A stretch of DNA of 64,000 bases from Procambarus clarkii (lineage: Eukaryota > Arthropoda > Malacostraca > Decapoda > Cambaridae): the NCBI RefSeq assembly GCF_040958095.1, contig NC_091233.1, positions 20,485,824 through 20,549,823 of the forward strand. The letters run 5' to 3'. Positions within the stretch are counted from its first letter, which is position 1. Each line of letters starts with the position of its first letter. The translations under genes were made by a program, and so were the position numbers. Positions 11,801 to 22,459 of the stretch are shown here, piece by piece. The notes beneath the pieces are model-generated. The model was not told the origin of the DNA. It ran no database searches and worked only from the letters and a program-made list of their open reading frames with translations.

Positions 11801-14241
11801 AATATGCAATTTGCCTATTGTTATAAGGAAGAGGAAGTGCATAAACTGTATTTATTATTGCATATTATATGACATGTTTGTATTGCAAGATGTATCATAA
11901 TGGAATTATTTGTTCAATAAAGCCACAAGTTCAGTAAAACATTTGAAAAATGTAGTTAAATCTTCTTATAGACAGGTTCCCTTGGTATTTATCCTTCATA
12001 TGACAGATTGAAATTAAAATTTCGCTTAGTGCAATCAACCCATGTGTGCGGGAAATACCAAAGCATGCATGGTAACATTTAATATGGTTCCAATCATGCT
12101 GATGATTTCAATTTAGGGTCTCAACATTACATGAAATAGTTGGAGCCTTGGGAAAGCTATTAAGGATACTCAAAACCAAATTCTACGGTTTTGTATTCGT
12201 TTTGAGTTGGCAAGGTTTTTCCTTCACTCAGGTATGGCTATGCTACTTTTTGAAAATGTGTTTTGAGGCTGGGAACATGAGAAATAAGCTGGATGTGGTT
12301 GAATTTTTTTTTGCAGACATGTTCATTTGGTAGTGGTCTATTATATTATTAGATTGAAATGAAAATTTGGGTAAATGAAATTAGCTCATAGGGCATGGGA
12401 AATGCATCCTGGAGGCATCTCTAGTTACAACAAATCTCTCATTGCAACAAATTGGGGTTGGTCCCATATACAGTAGTGTGTTGAATCAAGGTTGTACTGC
12501 ACTGAACTGTAATAATTTCTTGTACCTGACAAGAGAAATCATTAAAGCCCTCTTAAATAATGTGCTAAAATGGTTCTAAAATTTATCCAACATATCTCTA
12601 CTTCCAGCTTCCAACTGGGCCCTCTTGTTCTATTGTCCCCAACTCTATCCACTCCGACGATGCTGTGATTTTACTGTATTGTATTACAGTACAGTACTTA
12701 ATTCCCACTGCCGGGGACAAGAAGCCTGTACAGTACCCCTAGGCCAACTACTGATGTTCTCCAGGATGCTACCCACAACAGTTGCCTAACTCCGGGGTAC
12801 CTATTTACTGCTCGGGAAACAGAGGCATTTGATGCAAGGAAAAATGTGCCCAACCATTTCTGCACTGTTTGTGAATTGAGTTGAGAATGTAGACCACTGT
12901 GTTACAATGGCAAAATAAAAAGGAAATTTAACTTTATTTGCTCAAATAATTAACTGAAATCCTTTTCTATTTCCCCACATACAAAGGAATTTGATTTGTT
13001 TTCTTGTAAAATAAACATGGCTTAGTTACTGTATATTCATATATTACTGAAAAATATAAACTCAGTGACAATGTAACTCACCTATAACAAATGGCTCAAC
13101 CAGTTGTCCCTGACAATCGTACCACGGAGGTCTGCCTGCTGTGTATATGGTCCGACGCCGACCACGCAAGATTGGCTCTCGAGTACGCAACGGCTGTGAT
13201 TGAGAGGTAGTACGTTGTCGACGTGCCCGCGGAGACCGCAGTGTACCTGTTGTGTACACAGTAGAAATGCAAATAGAAAATATACAAGAAATGGCCAGGT
13301 TATTTGTTGCACCCTTTTACAGTACACACATTTTATTGGTAACATGCAAAACGTTTTTTCTTGACAATTTGCAGACAGTACAGCACAGTATTTAAGGAAC
13401 CTAATTACCCCATGGTAGTTTGTCAAATGTAGTTTTTCTACAATAATACTGTAAATTATCTTGTATACCGCAAAAAATACATCCGAAACCTATAAGCTCG
13501 CTCATTTTGTGCCTTAACCCTTGTACTGTGCACTTTTTATAATGACATTCTCATGGTGTGCCAAAAATAAATTGTTCCAAATATAGTATTTGTTCTTTTG
13601 TAGGAAATAATCAGGGTAAAGCACCAAGCCATTACGACTATATAGCACTTGGAAAGGATCAGGATAAGGATTTGGAATGGGATGAGGGGAAAGGAATGGT
13701 GCCCAACCACTTGGATGGTTGGGGATTGAACGCCGACTTGCATGAAGCGAGACCATCGCTCTACCGTCCAGTCAAAGTGGCTGGCAGTGTTAAATGTAAA
13801 GAAACATCTCTTTCAAGTGGGTCCCCTCTATGGTTCCCAGTCTGAGCTAGCTCAGGTAATCACCAAATCGCTTTTTTTTGTACAGTATTAACATAATTAA
13901 GTACATCTGCATTTATGCAGCTATCCTTAACTATGAGTACAAAGTGTGTCAAAAATGTGATGCTAAAAAACCCATCACACAGGATGGTTATAGTCATATA
14001 GAACCATGTGATCAGTAGCCCTCAATGACCTGGAACGGCATGCAAATGTCACTTTGTCCTGCCAAGGCCGTGCCAGGGATTGAGTTCCACTATTGAAGTA
14101 TGTACATTACCTTGAGTGGGAGTCTGTTGAGAGCCCGTTGAAGCGGGACGTGGAGTTGTAGGTTGGCTTCCCTCCAATTCCCCAATATCTGTGATTGACT
14201 CGTCATCCTCCATCTGGGGCACCACGATATCTTCTCCACCA
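2828..14241 (-). CDS. UCKL1: Uridine-cytidine kinase-like 1 (UCKL1), N-terminal half, 7 exons, 3' end outside window
   Basis: Exons in transcript order are 14241-14111, 13246-13082, 11484-11378, 10049-9879, 8231-8160, 6333-6172 and 2917-2828. All have AG/GT borders and compatible phases and give about 299 residues. Visible in order: an acidic Ser/Thr-rich N-terminus; a basic linker ending in [14 protein letters not shown], typical of UCKL1; the P-loop [69 protein letters not shown] (lid arginines); [19 protein letters not shown]. The family phosphorylates uridine and cytidine with ATP in pyrimidine salvage. UCKL1 proteins also carry a C-terminal UPRT-like domain. Its exons are not seen here, so the next intron is at least 2.8 kb. 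An in-frame ATG at 14213 could be the start, but the upstream codons stay open and a better first exon may lie at 22.8 kb. Introns are filled with SINEs and foldbacks. The UCKL1 rather than UCK1/2 assignment rests on the N-terminal linker. Confidence 0.93.
3953..4193. repeat. Near-perfect foldback, tRNA-like arms
   Basis: The arms run from ACAAATCCACGAGGGCCGTG to CACGGCCCTTGTGGATTTGT. The centre (4030-4115) is an almost perfect palindrome built on ACATGGTAAAAGAATTGCAA and its complement, with a loop of about 14 bases. Confidence 0.85.
4607..5081. repeat. Long inverted duplication of a LINE fragment
   Basis: Bases 4607-4838 are the reverse complement of about 4853-5081 with modest divergence, separated by about 14 bases. 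Both arms encode the same reverse-transcriptase C-terminal segment ([20 protein letters not shown]). Confidence 0.85.
4853..5340 (+). mobile_element. Non-LTR retrotransposon 3' fragment
   Basis: The reading frame shows [33 protein letters not shown] and VDQTLTSQV, the end of a LINE ORF2. Short GGTATCAAGCAGGTA-type repeats follow at the 3' end. A related copy is at 48240-48435. Confidence 0.8.
5341..5480 (+). repeat. SINE family D 3' part
   Basis: The segment carries GGGTTGCATCCTGGG and AGGCTTCCAGTCCCTGACAA, shared with the family D copies at 7050, 7540 and 14370. Confidence 0.5.
5481..6171. other. UCKL1 intron, nothing recognised
   Basis: AT-rich intron sequence up to the donor of exon 6333-6172. 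No other feature was identified. Confidence 0.5.
6780..7045. repeat. Foldback element family E
   Basis: The arms are ACCAGACCACACACTAGAAA and its complement near 6990-7015, with GGACGACGACGTTTC and the GTCCTGGACCATTCTC segment mirrored around 6905. The right flank carries CCACGTTATTGTGACTCAT. Full copies lie at 24665, 40002, 47021 and 62541. Confidence 0.75.
7050..7235 (+). repeat. SINE family D
   Basis: GGTTCAATCCCCGTGCAGG is followed by CACCTGATACCTCTGTTCAC and CTAGCAGTTGG. The B-box-like head suggests tRNA origin. Confidence 0.6.
7540..7725 (+). repeat. SINE family D, diverged
   Basis: GGGTTCAATTTCCAGGCATG is followed by GTTACCTGATGCCTCTGATC and a GCAGTAAAATA body. Confidence 0.5.
8385..8680. 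repeat. Degenerate GC-rich minisatellite
   Basis: Diverged tandem units of about 24-30 bp built on GCCGGGCTCTGAACGGGG, ending in a G-run at 8595-8612. It lies in the UCKL1 intron upstream of exon 8231-8160. Confidence 0.7.
8993..9175 (+). repeat. tRNA-derived SINE, family C
   Basis: The head contains CAGTAGAGCCACAG and TTCAATCCCCAACCGTCC, and the tail has CCCAGTGCTATATAGTC and CTTTCCCC. Other copies are at 13601, 16397, 25770, 43593, 47382, 53050, 53200 and 58190. Confidence 0.75.
9248..9494 (-). repeat. tRNA-derived SINE, family A
   Basis: A full-length copy closely matching 48450-48696. It has a CGGCCGAGCGG A-box-like and GGGTTCGATCCCAGG B-box-like sequence on the minus strand. Confidence 0.85.
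10637..10748. repeat. Foldback with tRNA-like arms
   Basis: ACAAATCCACAAGGGCCGTG is mirrored by CATGGCCCTTGTGGATTTGT around 10690, and the arms include GAGGATTCGAACCTGCG. Confidence 0.85.
10749..11377. other. UCKL1 intron, nothing recognised
   Basis: A possible half of foldback family E (CGTTGTTTCTTCACTTTCTG, GGCCATGTTATTGTGAC) lies near 11030-11100. Otherwise nothing was identified. Confidence 0.4.
11485..12699. other. UCKL1 intron, nothing recognised
   Basis: Long AT-rich intron. Short open frames here show no family features. Confidence 0.5.
12700..12900 (-). repeat. SINE family D, minus orientation
   Basis: CAGTACCCCTAGGCCAACTA and CAACAGTTGCCTAACTCC with ACCTATTTACTGCT are the complement of the family D body. 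Confidence 0.6.
13601..13790 (-). repeat. tRNA-derived SINE, family C
   Basis: Complement of the 8993 copy; GGTTGGGGATTGAACGCCGA is the reversed B-box region. Confidence 0.75.
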
Positions 14242-14369
14242 CTGTAAAGGTTCCGTAAAGTGAATAAAATACTGTACATAGGTTTAGCTGATCTTCAGGC
14301 ATTTGCAGGAGATATTCCTAGTCTCTTATGCTTTTACAGTATTTTTCTGCATGCATACGTATACAAAGG

Positions 14370-14640
14370 GTCCTGTGGCAGGGTGATGTCCTCAGCTCGA
14401 AACCAAGGTACAGTACCTGGGTTCAATCCCTGGGAAAGACAAACAGATGGGCAAGTTTCTATTCACCTGATGCCTCTATGCACCTAGCAATAAAATAGGT
14501 ACTCAGGAATTATGCCATTGTTGTGGGTTGCATTGTGAAGGGACATCAGTAGTCTTCCAATAGGGGTACCCAAATAAAAGCCTAATAATAAGTACAGGCT
14601 TCCTGTTTCTGACAATGGGAATTATTAATATTATTTACAG
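14370..14640 (+). repeat. SINE family D, longest copy
   Basis: The segment runs GTCCTCAGCTCGAAACCAAG, GGGTTCAATCCCTGGG, CACCTGATGCCTCTATGCAC, GGGTTGCATTG and AGGCTTCCTGTTTCTGACAA. Confidence 0.65.
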
Positions 14641-15375
14641 TACAGTCCAGCTAGAATTGCAATGATTTCTGTGTTACAAATAATGCTTCTGAATCTGAAA
14701 CCAGTGAAATAAAATTGACTATTAATACTCCTGAGGAAGGTCAGAAGTCGGCATGGGTGGATCACGATCAGCACAAGTACAGTACAGCTTCATGTCCCCC
14801 AACAAAGAAATTATCATTATTTATCCCGAGACTTAAGACTTGAATCATTTTCTTTTGGGCTTGAGCGCATTTAACCAAATGAAGCAAGGGAGTTGGGAAT
14901 TAGTGCTCTATTCTTGTTTTCTGTTCAATCTTTAAAAATTCCCACTTTCATTAGAATCTTTACAATTAGAGTGTTTACACTTAATAATTTGATGTCAGTT
15001 TGGTTCATTAATATATTGAAATATATTTTGCCCCCCATACCCAACCTGTGGGCAGTAGTGGGAAAGTTTAGAGGTACATAATGAGCTCGGAGAATGAGCC
15101 CCAAAATTCATTTAACTAAGAAAGAGGAACTTGTGCACTTATTGTTGATTCCAGATATATTATATTATATTTTTCCCCCCCATTTTTCATATTTTTAGCA
15201 CAGGTACAAAGGTAGACGACTTCTGACACCTGTCAGCAGGTTTAGAGTTTTCTCTTCCCATATATCTCATGGTAAACCTCGCCCTACTAGTATACCCAAA
15301 AATACGAACCACCAACTGGTTTTCAACCAGATCCCCAATTACAACTGGGTGAGCAGGGGGTGAATGAAGAACTGA
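14641..15375. other. UCKL1 intron 1, nothing recognised
   Basis: AT-rich sequence without clear family members. Confidence 0.4.
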
Positions 15376-15409
15376 AGATTCACACACAGAGATCACACTA
15401 ACGTGATGC

Positions 15410-15500
15410 ATCAAATGAACAAATGAACGATTAAGGCAGTGTCTGGGATGCTCCCGGACGCAGGTTCAAATCCTCGTCACGGCTCTTGTGGATTTGTTCA
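15410..15500 (+). repeat. Single arm of the tRNA-like foldback family
   Basis: ATTAAGGCAGTGTCTGGGAT, CGGACGCAGGTTCAAATCC and TTGTGGATTTGTTC match one arm of the 3953-4193 element. Confidence 0.7.
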
Positions 15501-16396
15501 ACTGAAGATTGATGCGCTGTCAATCCTGCCTGGCCAGAGCTCAAACCCAGAGTCACTCAAGATGCTGGGGCAAGTGTACTACTACATGTACTATGTACTA
15601 CATGTACTATGCTACCAGAAACTGTCAATTGACATGGACTGATTGTATTACAATGTCTTTTAATTTTTGTGTCGGCCTCAGCTGATGGCTCATTAGCCAT
15701 TTCAAAAACTTGAATCACAATTCATATTTTATTTTTAGTTGTTTTAATGTTAACCCTTAGAATAACTGATCTGTTAGTCTTTCTTCTGCTGGAACATTGC
15801 GAAAATCAAAGCCACTTGATAACTTTATTTCGACCACTCGATAACATGCTTTGTTATCTAACCTGACTACTTTTTTTTATTATCTGCACATCTGATAGTT
15901 ACGTAGTGAGCTAAACGGGTGCCTACTATAAACGCAGTTAATTCAAATCGAAACAATGTTCAAGTTTTTAATAATGGAAATTATTAGAAAACTGGGTAAT
16001 TTCATTTACTGCATAAGCTATGGTTCTAATGCCCTTGCTGGATGCAACAAGTAGTGACCTATCTTGAGGTTACCTTGAGGTTACCTTGAGGTTGTTCAAG
16101 AGGATCTATGTCCCTTTAGCTCTGACCAGGCCTCCTGGCTGGTGATAACATCAACCTGGCTGTTAGATGCAGTTGTTTGCAGAATTTTGTTTCCATGAAA
16201 GTTATCCTATCAACGTACGTAATTTTATCCAATGGCTGGACTATGCGACTCATTAATCATAACAGATTTTGCTTTTCCAACATTGTTGTACAAGTACATG
16301 TCGCTTCATGATTACAGTAATGATTAGTCTCAAAAGGCCAAATGTTTTTGATACTCTAGACAACAAGCCACGTCTATACCCGAATTGGGCTGGACG
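15501..16396. other. Intron sequence with LINE 3' tail debris
   Basis: Tandem TTACCTTGAGG units at 16065-16095 followed by CTGACCAGGCCTCCTGGCTG look like a minus-strand remnant of a repeat. The rest is unremarkable. Confidence 0.35.
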
Positions 16397-16600
16397 GGAG
16401 CCCAACCCAACCACTTGGGCTTGACGGTAGAGTGCCGGTCTAGCTTCATGCAGGTTGGTGTTCAATCCTCGACCATCCAAGTGACTGGGCAACAATCCTT
16501 TACCCCGCCCCATCCTAAATCCTTATCCTGACCCCTTCCAAGTGCTATACTGTACAGTGTTAATGGCTTGGTGCTTTCCCCAGATAATTCCCTTCCATAT
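16397..16600 (+). repeat. tRNA-derived SINE, family C
   Basis: GACGGTAGAGTGCCGGTC, TTCAATCCTCGACCATCC and CCAAGTGCTATAC with GGCTTGGTGCTTTCCCC. Confidence 0.75.
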
Positions 16601-16639
16601 ACCTGAATTTACCTGAGGGCCACTATATCTTTAGTGGCC

Positions 16640-17040
16640 TTGACAAGCACAGGAAGCCAGCGGTTTGTCAAAGGTACCCCCCCAATTTGTCCTGATGATT
16701 TTACCGAGTTGGATTTAAAATTTCAGTAGTTGTGGCATTTATGGCTTTGGCAGGTATGCAGTTTTTGGGTTTATAACACTATGGGTTAAAAAGTATCTCC
16801 TGTTTTCTGTCCTACATTGTGGCTTGTCGAGCTTTAAATTGTTGCTCCTAGTTTGTGTTACATTTGACCTTTCAAAGAAGTGGTTTGGGTAAATATTCTC
16901 CAGATTGTACAGTATTTTAAGTTTCAATCAGCCCTGTCATGTCTAGTTTGCAGAGTTGTTAGCCCCAAGCCCTCAACTGTTCCTGGTATGAGAGTTGACT
17001 TAGTTCTAGGATGATTTTTGTCATAACAAAAATCGTAACA
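16640..17040 (-). mobile_element. CR1-like LINE 3' coding fragment
   Basis: The minus strand reads LILYNLENIYP-type sequence (KLKILYNLENIYPNHFFERS) and PQCRTENRRYFLTHSVINPK, typical of a decayed LINE ORF2 C-terminus. It continues at 17323-17570 and 17860-18990, interrupted by SINEs. Confidence 0.65.
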
Positions 17041-17049
17041 ACGATTTTA

Positions 17050-17322
17050 GCAGTCTCCGTGGTGTAGTGGTAAGACACTCGCCTGGCGTTCCGCGAGCGC
17101 TATGTCATGGGTTCGTATCCTGGCCGGGGAGGATTTACTGGGCGCAATTCCTTAACTGTAGCCTCTGTTTAACGCAACAGTAAAATGTGTACTTGGATGA
17201 AAAAACGATTCTTCGCGGCAGGGGATCGTATTCCAGGGACCATAGGATTAAGGACTTGCCCGAAATGCTACGCGTACTAGTGGCTGTACAAGAATGTAAC
17301 AACTCTTGTATATATCTCCAAA
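17050..17322 (+). repeat. tRNA-derived SINE, family B
   Basis: The head GTCTCCGTGGTGTAGTGGTA..GACACTCGCCTGG with GGGTTCGTATCCTGGCCGG is strongly tRNA-like. The body ends GTAACAACTCTTGTATATAT. It is too altered and has too long a body to call a functional tRNA. Confidence 0.85.
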
Positions 17323-17570
17323 TCTGGTGTTGAACTTTCTCCAAAGCAGATATGTCTATATGAAGATGAGGTCTCCAAGCTTGGATACAATAATTCAAGT
17401 GGGGGAACATCAGAGATTTATACAACTGAATAACTACTTTCTTTCTTTTAAAGTCAGAAGTTTGCTTAATAATTTCTAGGGTTTGATTGTTTTTGTTTTT
17501 TTTACTGCAGCACCTACTTGTTGAACAACTTTCAGTGATTGGTGGATTCTGACTCATAGGACCATTTCTT
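17323..17570 (-). mobile_element. CR1-like LINE fragment (RT C-terminus)
   Basis: The minus strand encodes QLYKSLMFPHLNYCIQAWRP and HIDISALEKVQHQIWR, a standard motif downstream of the RT core. It abuts SINE B insertions on both sides. Confidence 0.75.
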
Positions 17571-17602
17571 CATCAATCTGCTGCAAGGTAATGATTTATC
17601 AG

Positions 17603-17853
17603 TCTCCGTGGTGTAGTGGTAAGACACTCGCCTGGCGTTCCGCGAGCGCTTTGTCATGGGTTCGTATCCTGGCCGGGGAGGATTTACTGGGCGCAAATCC
17701 TTAACTGTAGCCTCTTGTTTAACTCAACAGTAAAATGTGTACTTGGTTGTAACAACGATTCTTCGCGGCGGGGATCGTATTCCAGGGACCTGCCCGAAAC
17801 GCTACTCGTACTAGTGGCAGTAGAAGAATGTAACAACTCTTGTATATATCTCA
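17603..17853 (+). repeat. tRNA-derived SINE, family B
   Basis: Second plus-strand copy with the same head and TATATATCTCAAAC end. Confidence 0.85.
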
Positions 17854-17859
17854 AACAAA

Positions 17860-18446
17860 AAAAAATGATGTTTTGTAGCTGTGATGCACATTGTTATGCC
17901 CCCATATGCAAGGTCTTGCATTTTTCGATATTAAAAAGCATTTGCCAGTCATTTGTGGAGTTCATGTAGATCTCTAAGCAAGGCCTCAATATCATTTACA
18001 CCTCCTACTTTACCATAAATCTTAAGTGTTGTCTGCAAATTGTATATGGTTTATAATATTGTATTCTCATCTATGTCATTGATGAATATGACAAAAAGGG
18101 TTGGCCCCAAAATGGCACCCTGTGGTACTCCACTCACCACATTTCTGCAATCGGTTTCCATTTCCGTTGACCCTTGGCATTCTTTGTTTTAGCCATTGTT
18201 TTATCCATTTTTTCTTTTATTCTATGTGCTTATAATTTCCATCCCAGTATATCATGTGTAACCTTATCAAAAGCTTTAGTGAAGTTCATGTATACATCAT
18301 CTACAGAAAGTCCTTTGTCTGAATAGCTGGTTACAGTTTCCCAAAATGTGAGCAGGCTTAAGGCAGGATTCATTTTTAACAAAACCCATGTTGCATTGAG
18401 TTTACTAAGATTGTTTACGGCAAAATGGTGAAAGATTTTTTTTTTG
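17860..18446 (-). mobile_element. LINE RT fragment
   Basis: The minus strand reads DVYMNFTKAFDKVTHDILGW (decayed RT motif) and, further along, sequence complementary to a GVPQGAILGP-type segment near 18090-18130. It is decayed, with stop codons. Confidence 0.65.
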
Positions 18447-18695
18447 AGATATATACAAGAGTTGTTACATTCTTCTACTGCCACTAGTACGAGTAGCGTT
18501 TCGGGCAGGTCCCTGGAATACGATCCCCGCCGTGAAGAATCGTTTTTACAACAAGCACACATTTTACTGTTGAGTTAAACAGAGGATACAGTTAAGGATT
18601 TGCGCCCAGTAAATCCTCCCCAGCCAGGATACGAACCCATGACAAAGAGCTCGCGGAATGCCAGGCGAGTGTATTACCACTGCACCACGGAGACT
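18447..18695 (-). repeat. tRNA-derived SINE, family B, nested in the LINE
   Basis: Inverted relative to the 17603 copy. It interrupts the LINE frame between 18446 and 18700. Confidence 0.8.
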
Positions 18696-18699
18696 GGTA

Positions 18700-18990
18700 A
18701 TTTCCTCCCTTAGGATTCTCCCAGTGAGCTTACAAATACGCAAGGTCAAGCTAATCGGACAGTAGTTTTTTACCGCGCTCTCTCTACCTTTTATGAAAAG
18801 AAGGGGGGGGGGGGGTTATATTTGCACATTTCCAATCTAGAGGAACTATTCCTTGGTCCAGGGATTTTCTGAAAGGAGCTTCAGTGGATGAAACAGTTTA
18901 TCTGCCAATTCCTCACTGACATTAGACCAAATTCTGTCCACTCCAGGGCTTTTGAATCTTTTTAGTTTGTCACTGCTCTAGTTTGTCATT
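18700..18990 (-). mobile_element. LINE fragment, 5' side of the nested insertion
   Basis: LINE-like minus-strand sequence resumes after the SINE (LISDGAVR/FRKSLDQG-type stretches near 18820-18940). A G-run sits at 18803-18814. Confidence 0.5.
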
Positions 18991-19053
18991 GCAATATTTA
19001 TTCAGGGTGCTGGCTGCCCTTTTATCATTTATTTATTTATTTATTTATTTACT

Positions 19054-19318
19054 TATTTATATGTATATACAAGAGTTCTTACATTCTTGTATAGCCACTA
19101 GCATGCATAGCGTTTCGGGCAGGTCCTTAATCCTATGTTTCCCGGAATACGACCCGCCAAATCATTTAACAACCAGGTAACTATTTTACTGTTGGATAAA
19201 CAGAAGCTACAGTTAAGGATTTGCGCCCAGTAAATCCTCCCCGGTCAGGATACAAACCCAGAACAAAGTGTTCACAAAACACCAGGCGAGCATCTTACCA
19301 CTACGCCACAGGAACTGC
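19054..19318 (-). repeat. tRNA-derived SINE, family B, diverged
   Basis: Starts after a (TTTA)n run with ATATACAAGAGTTCTTACAT and ends in a decayed complement of the tRNA-like head near 19300. Confidence 0.75.
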
Positions 19319-19547
19319 ATCTATTATCCGAATCATCTATTATAACTTGGTTGATTTAAACTTTTAAGGGTCTTTGTTTCCAATTGTTAGGGGACAGGAG
19401 GCCTATCGAGTTGAATAAATACCGAGAATGTACTATGGAATCACACCTGTGCCCTTGAACTCCTCAAGCACATACGCAGGTTTGATTCCATTGCACAACC
19501 TCTTTGTGGTTTCCTCCGAGGGTAAGGGTCCCCCTTTTTTTTTTTTT

Positions 19548-19799
19548 TGTGATATATACAAGAGTTGTTACATTCTTGTACAGCCACTAGTACGCGTAGC
19601 GTTTCGGGCAGGTCCCTGGAATGCGATCCCCTGCCGCGAAGAATCGTTTTTTCATCCAAGTACACATTTTACTGTTGCGTTAAACAGAGGCTACAGTTAC
19701 GGAATTGCGCCCAGTAAATCCTCCCCGGCCAGGATACGAACCCATGACAGCGCTCGCGGAACGCCAGGCAAGTGTCTTACCACTACACCACGGAGACTG
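19548..19799 (-). repeat. tRNA-derived SINE, family B
   Basis: Full-length minus-strand copy preceded by a T-run (its A-tail complement), ending CACTACACCACGGAGACTG. Confidence 0.85.
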
Positions 19800-19894
19800 T
19801 AAAGACCCTTCTTCCAGCCAGAGGTGGTACTCCCTTATTCATATTGTATATCCATTATATTCTTGCGATTTCATTGTGTTACATTAGACGTTTC

Positions 19895-20090
19895 AAAGTC
19901 TCCCTAGGCCAATTACAAACCTTCCCCAGGAGGCAACCCACAACAGTTGACTAACTCCCAGGTACCTGTTTATTGCTGGGCAAACAGAGGTATCAGTTTA
20001 AAGGAAATATGCACAAATGTTCCCTTCCTGCTGCAGGAATCAAATTCAGGCCCTTACAGTTGTGAGCCAACTATGTTACTTTATTAACAT
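19895..20090 (-). repeat. SINE family D
   Basis: CAACAGTTGACTAACTCCCA, ACCTGTTTATTGCTGGG and ATCAAATTCAGGCCC are complementary to the family D body and head. Confidence 0.6.
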
Positions 20091-20239
20091 ACAATAGCAC
20101 ACTGCCCTGGGGTCCTACATTCACCAAGTCCTCAATGTTAAAAGCACAGGATTCTCTATTAATTCTAAACCATTGCATAACTAACGCAAAACAATACATT
20201 GCAAGTTGACCGGGAAACTGGTACAAAGAGCCAAAGCTC

Positions 20240-20375
20240 AACCAAAGAGCCAAAGCTCAAATAGTACATTGGTACATAACCAATGGTACCAATGTACCAT
20301 TGGTACATTGGTACCCTGCAAGCACAAATAGTACATTGGTACATAACTCATGGTACATTGGTTTACCATGAGTTA
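20240..20375. repeat. Palindromic GGTAC-rich cluster
   Basis: Repeated units of AATAGTACATTGGTACATAA and ACCAATGTACCATTGGTAC can fold on themselves at several registers. Confidence 0.65.
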
Positions 20376-20779
20376 GCAGGGCTGCAGCTTGGCAACAAAT
20401 CCGTAATGTGTGGCTTTGTACAATAAATAATTATTTTACCATTATGTAACCAATTTAACTTATGCAACGTGTTGTCTATTGCATGAATAAAATTATTATT
20501 ATTATCAATATTATTATTTTTCAATGTGATAGGGTGAGTTAAGATGGTCAAACCATTTGGGCATCAGAGTTTTTAAGCTCAAAATAACCAAACCCTTTAA
20601 GAAATATCTTCCTGGTGATGAGCTTGATAATAATAATAATTTATTTATTTATTTACAAGAAGGTACAGTGGATTTGAGAGAGGTTACATAAGATTGGTAT
20701 TTTTACATTCTTGCAAAACCCCTACTGATGTTCTTCAACTGTGACTAACTCGGCTGTCACTTACGTCTCACTCGCTCTC

Positions 20780-22455
20780 CTTCCTCACTTATACTTGGAC
20801 CCCCTCTCTCTCTCTCTCCATCACTCACACTAGACCCCTCTCTCTCTCTCCATCACTCACACTAGACCCCTCTCTCTCTCTCCATCACTCACACTAAACC
20901 CCTTCTCTCCATCACTCACACTTGACCCCCCTCTCTCCATCACTCACATTTGGACCTCCCCTCTCTCCATCACTCACACTTGGACCCCCCCCCCTCTCTC
21001 CATCACTCACACTTGGACCCCCCCCTCTCTCCATCACTCACACTTGGACCCCCCTCTCTCCATCACTCACACTTGGACCCTCTTTCCATCACTCACACTT
21101 GACCCACTCTCCATCACTCACACTTGACACACTCTCCATCCCTCACACTTGACACACACTCTCCATCCCTCACACTTGACACACTCTCCATCCCTCACAC
21201 TTGATACACACTCTCCATCCTTCACACTTGACACTCTCTCTCCATCCCTCACACTTGACACACTCTCTCCATCCCTCACACTTGACACTCTCTCTCTCCA
21301 TCCCTCACACTTGACACACACTCTCCATCCCTCACACTTGACACACACTCTCCATCCCTCACACTTGACACTCTCTCTCCATCCCTCACACTTGACACAC
21401 ACTCTCCATCCCTCACACTTGACACACTCTCTCCATCCCTCACACTTGACACTCTCTCTCCATCCCTCACACTTGACACTCTCTCTCCATCCCTCACACT
21501 TGACACTCTCTCTCCATCCCTCACACTTGACACACTCTCTCCATCCCTAACACTTGACACACACTCTCCATCCCTCACACTTGACACACTCTCCATCACT
21601 CACACTTGACACACACTCCATCACTCACACTTGACCCTCTCTCCTCCCTCACACTTGACACTCTCTCCTCCCTCACACTTCCCTCCCTCCTCCCTCACAC
21701 TTCCCTCCCTCCTCCCTCACACTTCCCTCCCTCCTCCCTCACACTTGACCCTCTCTCCTCCCTCACACTTGACCCTCTCTCCTCCCTCACACTTGACCCT
21801 CTCTCCTCCCTCACACTTGACCCTCTCTCCTCCCTCACACCTCCCTCATACATCCCCTCACACTTGACCTTCTCTCCCTCACACTTGACCCTCTCTCCTC
21901 GCTCACACTTGACCTTCTCTGCGTCACACTGCTCCTCCCTCACACTTCCCTCACTCCTCCCTCACACTTCCCTCACTCCTCCCTCACACTTCCCTCCCTC
22001 CTCGCTCACACTTGACCTTCTTTCCCTCACTCCTCCCTCACACTTCCCTCCCTCCTCGCTCACACTTGACCTTCTCTCCCTCACTCCTCCCTCACACTTC
22101 CCTCCCTCCTTGCTCACACTTGACCTTCTCTCCCTCACTCCTCCCTCACACTTGACCCTCTCTCCTCGCTCACACTTGACCTTCTCTCCCTCACTCCTCC
22201 CTCACACTTCCCTCCCTCCTCGCTCACACTTGACCTTCTTTCCCTCACTCCTCCCTCACACTTCCCTCCCTCCTCGCTCACACTTGACCTTCTCTCCCTC
22301 ACACTGCTCCTCCCTCACACTTGACCTTCTCTCCCTCACACTGCTCCTCCCTCACTTGACCTTCTCTCCCTCACACTGCTCCTCCCTCACACTTGACCTT
22401 CTCTCCCTCCCTCCTCCCTCACACTGCTCCTCCCTCACACTTCCCTCCCTCCTCC
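20780..22455. repeat. 1.7 kb pyrimidine-rich minisatellite
   Basis: About 70 tandem units of 20-30 bp. Three blocks follow one another: CTCTCCATCACTCACACTTG with GACCCC, then CTCCATCCCTCACACTTGAC, then CTCCTCCCTCACACTTGACC mixed with CCCTCCCT. The plus strand is almost purely C/T with regular CACA. Long open frames on both strands are a by-product of the repeat, not genes. Confidence 0.9.
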
Positions 22456-22459
22456 CTCA

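Noticed and set aside
17050-17130. tRNA gene
   Set aside because: The A and B boxes are visible, but the same head occurs at least five times with a conserved 170 bp body, so it is a SINE head, and acceptor-stem pairing is poor.
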